From Vulcanimicrobiota bacterium (GTDB lineage Bacteria > Vulcanimicrobiota > Vulcanimicrobiia > Vulcanimicrobiales > Vulcanimicrobiaceae): a DNA stretch of 5,830 nucleotides. Location of the stretch: positions 1 through 5,830 of the forward strand of contig JAFAQW010000212.1 of NCBI GenBank assembly GCA_019245995.1. The letters run 5' to 3'. A program made the position numbers and the translations under genes. Positions 1 to 5,122 of this stretch are shown one piece after another. The notes beneath the pieces were generated by a model that saw only the letters and a list, made by a program, of their open reading frames with translations, made no database searches and was not told the DNA's origin. Numbering within the stretch: position 1 is the stretch's first letter; each line of letters opens with the position of its first letter.

Positions 1-1
1 C

Positions 2-391
2 AAACAGATCGCGAACCAGGAAGAAGACCAAGCGCAGATTCAACTGCAGGCGCTCAACCAGCGCATCGAGTCCGAGGCCCGCAACGCGCTCGAATCCTAT
101 CAGGCCGCGCTCGCGCGCCTTTCGGCGACGAGCCAAGCACGCGCGTCTGCGGAGTCAGTCTATGCAAGCGAGCTACGAAAATTCCACAACGGTGGCTCCA
201 CGACGTTCCTCGTGCTGCAGCGTCAGGTCGAGCTCGCGCAGGCGCGCGCCGGGGAGCTGCAGGCGCAGACCGACTTGAACAAGGCCGTCGTGGAGTTGCA
301 GCGGGTCGAGGGCACGATCTTGACCGACAACGGCGTCAATCTTCAAACGATCGGCGCTCGAGCCTTGCCAAACACTCCGAAGCCCCGCTAG
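2..391 (+). CDS. TolC-family outer membrane efflux protein, C-terminal part (5' truncated by window edge)
   Basis: The frame is open from the window edge to a TAG at 389-391, giving 129 residues without a start codon, so only the C-terminal part is present. The translation is a long, Gln/Ala/Glu-rich helical stretch followed by the segment SVYASELRKFHNGGSTTFLV and then LQRQVELAQARAGELQAQTD. This matches the last helical repeat of outer membrane efflux proteins, where a helix, a K/R-F/Y-x-x-G-x-S/T turn and a second coiled-coil helix form the periplasmic tunnel. Members of the family form a trimeric outer-membrane exit duct for tripartite efflux pumps or type I secretion. The substrate cannot be told from this fragment. 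The tail after the helix (about 20 residues, ending NTPKPR) is Pro-rich and probably unstructured. The partner periplasmic adaptor and inner-membrane pump genes would be expected upstream, outside the window. Confidence 0.9.
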   Translation, partial: KQIANQEEDQAQIQLQALNQRIESEARNALESYQAALARLSATSQARASAESVYASELRKFHNGGSTTFLVLQRQVELAQARAGELQAQTDLNKAVVELQRVEGTILTDNGVNLQTIGARALPNTPKPR

Positions 392-423
392 CAAGGCGGG
401 AACGTTCGGCGAACGCCGCACGG

Positions 424-1818
424 GTGAGGCCTCTGCCCGTCGCCGCGCGCTCGTCCACGGGCTGGGCCGTCGTCGTCGCGGCTCTCTACGCGATGGTGGC
501 CGCCGTTTATGCCTACCTCGGGATGTGGCGGTACGCGATCTTCCGGGCCGGCGTTGACGACTGCATCTTCACGCAGGTCGTCAACGGCGCATTCGCCGGT
601 TTCTCCGCGACGCTCGAAGGATCGGTCAACCATTTCCTGATCCATTTCTCGCCGATCTTGCTCGTGGCGTTGCCGTTCGTACGAGCCTTCGACGGCACGC
701 GGGGCCTCATCGTCTTGCAGGCGCTGCTCGCGGCGGCTACCGTTGTTCCCGTCTGGGGGATCGCGGCTGCGCGCTTACCGAGATGGCTCGCTTTCGTCGT
801 CGCCGTCGTTGCGGCGTCCTATCCGCCGCTGAGCGCGCTGGCCGTCGGAGACTTTCACGAGCTCGCCTTCGCGCCGCCGGTTGCCGCGGCGTTGGTGTGG
901 GCGATCGACCGCAAAGCGTGGCGGCTCGCGATCGCGGCGGCTCTGGTCCTCGCGATGGTCAAAGAGGATCAGTTCGTCGCCCTGGCGTTCATCGGCGGCG
1001 TCGTGGTCGCGCTGAGTAAAGGCGATCGCAGGCAGCGAGCGTGCGGCATCTGGATCGCGGCAATGGGGCTCGCCGGAGCGGCATTCTATTTCGGCATCCT
1101 ACGGCCGTTACTCGACCCGCACTTTCCGTATTTTTCGCTGCACTATTACGAGTGGTGGCGCTTTCCCGCTACGCCCGCGGGGTTCGTCGGCCCGTTCTCG
1201 GCGGCACGAGCGCATTATCTCCTGGCGATCCTGTTGCCGTTGGCGTTACTTCCGCTAGGATCGCGCTACGCGCTCTTCGCATTGCCCGGTTTGGCCGAGG
1301 TGCTGCTCTCGCACGAAGGCATCACCATGGCGTTGGGCGCGCACTATACCGCGACGTGGAGCGGCTACCTGCTGTGCGCCTTCGCCGACGGCGCGTACAC
1401 GCTCTATCGCCGTTCCGACGTGGTGGCGAAGGGCGCGCTCGCCGTCGCGCTGGTGGCCTCGTTCTTGACGAGCCGCTACTTCAGCCCCATCGCTCCGGGC
1501 TACGCGCTCTACCGCAGGCCGAGCGAAGCCGACGCCGCGCGCGAGCGCATCTTGCTGGCACTCCCGCGCGATGCCGGCGTCGGCACGGGCGGATTCGTGA
1601 TCGCCCATCTCGGGATGTTTCCGCATGCCACGATCGCCATGGACGGACAGGAGTATTTAATCTTCGATGCCTTCACCGATCCCGCCGCGTCGCGCGTCGG
1701 CGACTGGCCGAAGATCGCGCGACTCGTTGCGAGCGGCGCGTACTCGAAGGAGTCTGATAGCGACGGGCTCATCGTTCTCAAAAAAGACTCCGCGCGACGT
1801 CAGCTACCAGTCCGGTAA
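424..1818 (+). CDS. DUF2079 family polytopic membrane protein
   Basis: This 464-residue integral membrane protein resembles the DUF2079 family of predicted membrane proteins, which are thought to be distantly related to GT-C glycosyltransferases. No reaction is established for the family. Family-like landmarks are VDDCIFTQVVNGAF (44-57), the H-F-S-P-I-L-L segment at 74-80 leading into LPFVRAF, FHELAFAPP (144-152), VKEDQF (179-184), and a soluble C-terminal part with FVIAHLGMFPH (391-401). Hydrophobic segments lie at about 13-33, 73-88, 95-116, 120-140, 148-160, 167-177, 184-197, 207-226, 262-290, 306-320 and 334-349. The start chosen is GTG at 424. It has no clear Shine-Dalgarno sequence; the next in-frame ATG, at 493, would cut into the first membrane helix. 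It lies 32 bases after the efflux gene on the same strand, so co-transcription is possible. Its 3' end overlaps convergent hpnI by 19 bases. A role in cell-envelope sugar transfer is only inference from fold resemblance. Confidence 0.85.
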   Translation: MRPLPVAARSSTGWAVVVAALYAMVAAVYAYLGMWRYAIFRAGVDDCIFTQVVNGAFAGFSATLEGSVNHFLIHFSPILLVALPFVRAFDGTRGLIVLQALLAAATVVPVWGIAAARLPRWLAFVVAVVAASYPPLSALAVGDFHELAFAPPVAAALVWAIDRKAWRLAIAAALVLAMVKEDQFVALAFIGGVVVALSKGDRRQRACGIWIAAMGLAGAAFYFGILRPLLDPHFPYFSLHYYEWWRFPATPAGFVGPFSAARAHYLLAILLPLALLPLGSRYALFALPGLAEVLLSHEGITMALGAHYTATWSGYLLCAFADGAYTLYRRSDVVAKGALAVALVASFLTSRYFSPIAPGYALYRRPSEADAARERILLALPRDAGVGTGGFVIAHLGMFPHATIAMDGQEYLIFDAFTDPAASRVGDWPKIARLVASGAYSKESDSDGLIVLKKDSARRQLPVR

Positions 1819-2903
1819 ATGCGCCCGCGCCAGCGGACCGTGCGGCCGAAGAGGCTCGCGGCCCAGACGGCGAGGCTGAGAAGGTCGCGTGGGACGATCA
1901 ACGCGACGTCGTCGCGTGCCGCGCCGAACGCGTAGCGTGCCACATAGTGGACGGCGACGCGCAGCGCGAGCACGCTGGCGAGCAGCGGAATCGCCGCTGC
2001 ACGATTTCCGCCGAAGATCAGATACAGCAGCGCGAGGGGCAGGGCGAACGTCAGGAACGAGAAGGCGTAGCCGGCCGGCGCGAGCGCACGGTGCGTGCGG
2101 GCCCAGCGCAGTTCGTGCGACCACAGCGCCGCCAGCGTAATCTCGTTGACGTCGGTCCGAACGGGATAGCGGCAGAGCTCGACCTCGTAGCCGCGTTGCG
2201 CGACGAGCTCCCCCAGCTTGTGGTCATCGGCCAAATGATCGCCCAGCGCCGCCAGGCCCCCGATGTCGTCGAGCACGCGCCGGCGGACCGCCATCGTCGC
2301 GCCCAGGCAAAAGCGCAGCGCTCCAAGGGCGAGCGCCACGAGGACCGACGGAGCGAACTGATCTTGAATCTGCAAGGCGCCCAAGCGCGACACGATCCCG
2401 TCGTTGGGCTCGCCGGAGTACAGGCATGTGATGGCGCCCACGCGCTCGGAGGCAAAGCCGGCCGCAAGTGCGCGCAGATATTTTCGGTCCACCCGGATGT
2501 CGCTGTCGGCGATCACGACGATCTCGCCCTGGGGCTCGACGCCTGCCTTCGCCACGTTCGCGATCTTGGGATTGAGCATGCCCGGCGCGCGCCCGAGCGC
2601 AATCGCGGCGGGGCACCACGCAAAATCGGCGACTACGCGTTGCACCGTCGGCAGCGCCGGGTCGTTCGCGCTCGCGAGGCAGAAAATCACTTCGTACCGC
2701 GCGTCGTAGTCTTGCTCGCAAAACGACGCGAGGTTTCGGTAAAGATTCGGCTCGATTCCGGCGACGGGCTTGAGCACGCTAATGGTCGGTAGGAAATCCC
2801 GCGCGAGTTCGATCGGCCGCATCGCAAACTGCAACAGCCTGACGGCGGCAATCGCAAGATACACCGCGCCTGCGACGGCCACAACCAGCAACCCAAGCGT
2901 CAC
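1800..2903 (-). CDS. hpnI: Bacteriohopanetetrol glucosamine biosynthesis glycosyltransferase HpnI (GT21, ceramide-glucosyltransferase-like)
   Basis: This 367-residue membrane-anchored glycosyltransferase should transfer N-acetylglucosamine from UDP-GlcNAc to bacteriohopanetetrol on the cytoplasmic face of the membrane. That is the HpnI reaction preceding HpnK. Visible features are an N-terminal membrane helix (about 3-22), SVLKPVAGIEPNL (42-54), SANDP with the first Asp at 81, NPKIANV (111-117), the ADSD metal/nucleotide-sugar motif (132-135), LGATMAVRR (200-208), the catalytic LADDHKLG (224-231), HELRWART (263-270), and C-terminal hydrophobic segments at about 277-297, 302-322 and 335-352. 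This is the order expected for GT21 processive-like enzymes, and the length is normal. The usual (Q/R)xxRW motif reads HxxRW here. The start is GTG at 2903, supported by GGGAG seven bases upstream. It is the last gene of the minus-strand cluster, 16 bases after hpnK, which strongly supports HpnI over a generic GT2 enzyme. I see no gene for the radical SAM enzyme HpnJ here. Confidence 0.9.
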   Translation of the reverse strand: MTLGLLVVAVAGAVYLAIAAVRLLQFAMRPIELARDFLPTISVLKPVAGIEPNLYRNLASFCEQDYDARYEVIFCLASANDPALPTVQRVVADFAWCPAAIALGRAPGMLNPKIANVAKAGVEPQGEIVVIADSDIRVDRKYLRALAAGFASERVGAITCLYSGEPNDGIVSRLGALQIQDQFAPSVLVALALGALRFCLGATMAVRRRVLDDIGGLAALGDHLADDHKLGELVAQRGYEVELCRYPVRTDVNEITLAALWSHELRWARTHRALAPAGYAFSFLTFALPLALLYLIFGGNRAAAIPLLASVLALRVAVHYVARYAFGAARDDVALIVPRDLLSLAVWAASLFGRTVRWRGRIYRTGS

Positions 2904-2910
2904 GCTGATG

Positions 2911-2915
2911 CTCCC
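2911..2915 (-). promoter_or_regulatory. Ribosome binding site of hpnI
   Basis: Read on the minus strand, GGGAG is followed by seven bases (CATCAGC) and then the GTG at 2903. This fixes the start of hpnI at a GTG. The site sits in the 16-base gap between hpnK and hpnI, immediately beside the palindromic repeat that ends hpnK, so folding of that repeat in the mRNA could affect access to it. Confidence 0.65.
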
Positions 2916-2918
2916 AGT

Positions 2919-2945
2919 GTCATCCTGAGCCTGTCGAAGGATGAC
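2919..2945. repeat. REP-like palindromic repeat overlapping the 3' end of hpnK
   Basis: Perfect 8-base arms, GTCATCCT (2919-2926) and AGGATGAC (2938-2945), flank an 11-base loop GAGCCTGTCGA. Read on the minus strand, the element encodes the final residues HPSTGSG and the TGA stop of HpnK. From memory, this palindrome and the peptide tail HPSTGSG recur at gene ends in many environmental bacterial genomes, as dispersed intergenic palindromes of REP type do. I cannot verify copy number, and only one copy is visible in this window. In RNA it could form a stem-loop between hpnK and hpnI, acting as a processing site, a stabiliser or a weak attenuator. There is no following U-tract, so a classical intrinsic terminator is unlikely. 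Confidence 0.75.
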
Positions 2946-3774
2946 GCAGAGATAACGTTGAGGTCGAGGCTAATTCTCCGTATGTCGTCAGCGCTATGCC
3001 GCGTGCAACGATCGCCTCGCGGACGCGCTCGCTCGTCAAAGCCGCGAGCTCTTCTTGCCAGGCGAAAGCCGCGGCGCCCGGGTCGGGACGCGCGAGCGGA
3101 CGCGTCGCGGGATGGAAGAGCATCTCCGTCACGCCGTCCGGCAGCGCGTCCAGCATTTGGAGGACGCGAGTCTCCGTCATCGCGCCGGCATCGTTCAAGC
3201 CGAGCACGTAGTCGTTACAGACGAGCCCCGCGCGTCGAGCTCGCGCGCGCATCAGGGCCAGCCACGGCGCGATGCTCCGCGTTCCGCCGCGAGGTTCGCG
3301 AGGAATTCGAATTGCGCGCATCCCGTAGCGTCGTCCGATCTTCACGATTAACCCGAATACCGTTGGATGGACGTGCATGTGGTTTTGTGCGTCCACGCGA
3401 TCCAGGCGCAGCCCCGTTCTTGCAAAGGCGTCGAACTGCGCCCGAATCTCGTCGGCGAGTTGCCGCCGCGCGCCCGGGCGGAAGAAGAATTGCGCGCCCG
3501 CCGTCAGGAGATCGTCGAGAAAACGCCCGTTATCGCCGACCAAATCCGGGATGCGTTCCGGCGGCAGGGTCGGAGCGCCGTTGACGAGCACGACGTGCAG
3601 TCCGACGGCGAGTTCGGGCATGCGCCGCTTGCGTTCGACGGCGTCGTGGGCCGCAGGCGCCGCGACCATGAGGCTGGCGGAGCGAAGGACTCCGTTGCGA
3701 TGCGCGCTCTCCACGGCCTCGTTGACTTGCGGCTCGGCGCCGAAGTCATCGGCCGTGAGAATCAGCCGCTTCAC
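2920..3774 (-). CDS. hpnK: Hopanoid biosynthesis deacetylase HpnK (YdjC/ChbG family)
   Basis: This 284-residue YdjC-family carbohydrate deacetylase is predicted to remove the acetyl group from N-acetylglucosaminyl-bacteriohopanetetrol made by HpnI, giving glucosaminyl-BHT. The family landmarks are all visible: TADDFG (7-12) with the Asp pair near the N-terminus, GLHVVL (58-63), NHMHVHP (131-137) supplying histidine metal ligands, and EMLFHPA (217-223). The closest alternatives are other YdjC deacetylases such as ChbG. The assignment to HpnK rests on hpnI lying directly downstream. The start is GTG at 3774, only a few codons before the TADDFG strand, and it directly abuts the toxin stop codon (TAAGTG). 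With only a weak GAG upstream, translation is probably coupled to the toxin gene. The C-terminus is odd: residues 278-284 and the stop are provided by a REP-like palindrome, so the native protein probably ended soon after YGEL (265-268). Confidence 0.9.
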   Translation of the reverse strand: MKRLILTADDFGAEPQVNEAVESAHRNGVLRSASLMVAAPAAHDAVERKRRMPELAVGLHVVLVNGAPTLPPERIPDLVGDNGRFLDDLLTAGAQFFFRPGARRQLADEIRAQFDAFARTGLRLDRVDAQNHMHVHPTVFGLIVKIGRRYGMRAIRIPREPRGGTRSIAPWLALMRARARRAGLVCNDYVLGLNDAGAMTETRVLQMLDALPDGVTEMLFHPATRPLARPDPGAAAFAWQEELAALTSERVREAIVARGIALTTYGELASTSTLSLRHPSTGSG

Positions 3775-4104
3775 TTACTCAATGATGTCTTTGAGAATTT
3801 GGATGGCGTCGGCAATCACCTTGGGTGGCGCTTTAGCGGCAAAGCGGGCACGCCTCGCGCTCCAATCCAACGACTTAACCTGGTGGATCATCGCACATCC
3901 GAGCACTTTGAACGTGCGTGGGAGTGGTACTTCGAAGGCATGTCCTTTCGCTTTTGTGGTTATAGGTGCCACGAAAGCTAAGCCAAACGTGGAGTTAAAA
4001 GACGCCGGCGACAGAACGAGGGCGGGCCTGCGTTTCTTTTGCTTGTGCCCTAGCTGAGGATCGAAATCAAGAATGATGACATCTCCCCGATCCGGGGCCG
4101 TCAT
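3775..4104 (-). CDS. MazF/PemK-family toxin (type II toxin-antitoxin mRNA endoribonuclease)
   Basis: This 109-residue protein has the compact fold signature of MazF/PemK/ChpB toxins, ribonucleases that cleave mRNA at short sequences and stop growth when free of antitoxin. RGDVIILDFDPQLGHKQKKR (6-25) forms the first strands and loop. RRPALVLSP (25-33) carries the conserved catalytic-type Arg, APITTKAKG (46-54) carries the conserved Thr, and GCAMIHQVKSLDW (69-81) is the C-terminal half. Length is typical and both key positions are present, so it looks intact. Its ATG overlaps the antitoxin stop (ATGA, 4104-4101), and its own TAA directly precedes the hpnK GTG. By hand count, 3781-4080 is about 53% GC, against roughly 65% in the antitoxin and about 70-75% in nearby parts of hpnK, which suggests separate recent acquisition. 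The cleavage specificity cannot be told from sequence. Confidence 0.9.
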   Translation of the reverse strand: MTAPDRGDVIILDFDPQLGHKQKKRRPALVLSPASFNSTFGLAFVAPITTKAKGHAFEVPLPRTFKVLGCAMIHQVKSLDWSARRARFAAKAPPKVIADAIQILKDIIE

Positions 4105-4331
4105 TCCAGTTCTCGGCCGAAGGCGTGACCGGTATGCGTCTCAGATTCTCTCCCGCGTACCGTGGCGAGCCGGAGCTCCAGACGGGAACGAGCGGGGCGC
4201 TCCAGGGCAATCCCACGCGCCGTTCGTCGGAGCGACATTTCGTCACCCTCGCAGATGCCGAGCTCTCGTGCGACCGCGGCGGGCAATCGGACGGTCAGGC
4301 TATTACCGTATCTAGCGACTTTTGCGTTCAT
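4101..4331 (-). CDS. MazE-like antitoxin (AbrB/SpoVT DNA-binding fold)
   Basis: This 76-residue antitoxin is predicted to bind and neutralise the adjacent MazF-like toxin and to repress their shared promoter. The N-terminal half, NAKVARYGNSLTVRLPAAVA (2-21) with RELGICEGDEM (22-32), is the swapped-hairpin AbrB/MazE DNA-binding domain, with the characteristic (R/K)xGNS(L/Q)xVRLP core. The C-terminal tail LELRLATVRGRESETHTGHA (51-70), ending in GRELE, resembles the acidic, flexible MazE segment that occupies the toxin groove. The start is ATG at 4331, because the domain begins at that Met. The frame stays open further upstream, but that stretch lies inside pgl and is not part of this gene. No Shine-Dalgarno is present, and the predicted -10 lies only ten bases upstream, so a leaderless or near-leaderless transcript is likely. 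The stop overlaps the toxin start by four bases, a standard coupling for such pairs. Confidence 0.88.
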   Translation of the reverse strand: MNAKVARYGNSLTVRLPAAVARELGICEGDEMSLRRTARGIALERPARSRLELRLATVRGRESETHTGHAFGRELE

Positions 4332-4350
4332 GTATACACTTAGTATATAC
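4332..4350. promoter_or_regulatory. Imperfect inverted repeat, likely antitoxin operator
   Basis: Two 8-base arms, GTATACAC (4332-4339) and GTATATAC (4343-4350), are inverted relative to each other with one mismatch and a three-base spacer TTA. The element is strikingly AT-rich inside very GC-rich DNA. It directly touches the antitoxin start codon and covers the predicted -10 box. MazE/AbrB-type antitoxins usually repress their own operon by binding AT-rich palindromes at the promoter, so this is the natural operator candidate. Binding is inference. Confidence 0.55.
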
Positions 4351-4371
4351 GCCCCCGCCGGCGCTACGCAA
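4342..4371 (-). promoter_or_regulatory. Predicted promoter of the mazEF-like pair
   Basis: On the minus strand, TATACT (4347-4342) matches the -10 consensus at five of six positions. TTGCGT (4371-4366) is a partial -35 with an 18-base spacer. The -35 overlaps the pgl stop codon (4366-4364). Transcription would start around 4334-4336, only a few bases before the ATG at 4331, giving an almost leaderless mRNA. This promoter could also drive the downstream hpnK and hpnI genes. Confidence 0.5.
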
Positions 4372-5122
4372 GCCGTTGCGGGGAAGGCCGCTCCGCCAAA
4401 TCTGCAGCAGCCGCTTCGTCGATAAACCACAGGAGCTTGCCGGAGGCGGGCCGCACCGACTGCGCCGGCAGCCGGGCGGAATCGCGCGGGCCCTCGATTA
4501 CCTCGGCCAAGACGCGCGACTTCTGCGCGCCGGCGACCGCAAACGCGACCGCGCGCGCGAGATTGATCACGCGCGGGGTGATGGTGACGCGCCACATGTC
4601 GCCCGATGGCGCCTGCACGGCGTGCACGAGCGTCCGATCGTCGGTCTCGGGCGACGCGCCGGGAAAAAGCGACGCGGTGTGGCCGTCTTCACCGACGCCA
4701 AGCAGCACGAGATCGAAGTGCGGTGCGCCGCCGAGATCCGTGCGCAACAGCGACGCGTACTCGTTGGCAGCGATTCCGGGATCGACTTCGCCCCGAATCC
4801 GATGCACGTTCTGCGGCGGAAGGCCGATCGCGTCCAGAAACGCCTTGGCCACCATGGCGTAATTCGATCGGTCGTCGGTCGGTGGCACGCAGCGCTCGTC
4901 GCCGAAATAAATGAACGTATCGTTCCAGGGAATCCGGCTGCGCAGCGGCTCGCGCCCGAGCAGCTCGTAGGCCGGACGCGGCGTGTTGCCGCCCGACAGC
5001 GCCACGCGAAACGCGCCGCGTTCGCTCACGGCGGCACGGGCTGACTCCGCAAAATAGTCCGCCAATCCCTGCGCGAGTTGCGCTTGATCGGCGTAGATGC
5101 GTAGGTCTCCCGAACCGGTCAT
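4364..5122 (-). CDS. pgl: 6-phosphogluconolactonase
   Basis: This 252-residue cytosolic enzyme hydrolyses 6-phospho-D-glucono-1,5-lactone to 6-phosphogluconate, the second step of the oxidative pentose phosphate pathway. Family motifs of the SOL/DevB-type lactonases are complete: VALSGGNTP (40-48), FIYFGDERCVPPTDDRSNYA (70-89), LLGVGEDGHTASLFPG (140-155) carrying the catalytic His, and the C-terminal GKLLWFIDEAAA (228-239). Length is normal. The frame remains open upstream to 5662, but the true start is ATG at 5122. There AAAGGAG sits five bases upstream, the ATG overlaps the opcA stop (ATGA), and the protein begins at the expected distance from the SGGNTP loop. It lies directly after opcA, as in bacteria with a zwf-opcA-pgl cluster. 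I see no missing residues or odd composition. Confidence 0.95.
   Translation of the reverse strand: MTGSGDLRIYADQAQLAQGLADYFAESARAAVSERGAFRVALSGGNTPRPAYELLGREPLRSRIPWNDTFIYFGDERCVPPTDDRSNYAMVAKAFLDAIGLPPQNVHRIRGEVDPGIAANEYASLLRTDLGGAPHFDLVLLGVGEDGHTASLFPGASPETDDRTLVHAVQAPSGDMWRVTITPRVINLARAVAFAVAGAQKSRVLAEVIEGPRDSARLPAQSVRPASGKLLWFIDEAAAADLAERPSPQRLA

Noticed and set aside
403..415. Small perfect hairpin CGTTC-GGC-GAACG between the efflux gene and the DUF2079 gene
   Set aside because: The stem is five bases with a three-base loop and no T-tract, so it is too weak to call a terminator or attenuator; chance pairing in GC-rich DNA is likely.
1805..1817. TACC...GGTA inverted repeat at the convergent gene ends, considered as a bidirectional terminator
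   Set aside because: There are only four paired bases and no U-run on either strand.
1947..2792. 281-codon open frame on the plus strand, opposite hpnI
   Set aside because: It lies wholly antisense to a gene with complete GT21 motifs, its translation is Arg/His/Gln-rich without any recognisable domain, and such long antisense frames are expected in GC-rich DNA.
3377..4057. 226-codon open frame on the plus strand, opposite hpnK and mazF
   Set aside because: It spans two well-supported genes on the other strand and has a low-complexity Arg/Ser/Ala composition.
4332..4595. N-terminal extension of the antitoxin by 88 codons
   Set aside because: It overlaps pgl, has no domain similarity, and the MazE/AbrB domain begins exactly at the Met at 4331.
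4322..5044. 240-codon open frame on the plus strand, opposite pgl
   Set aside because: It is antisense to a fully motif-supported lactonase, and no domain is recognisable in the translation.
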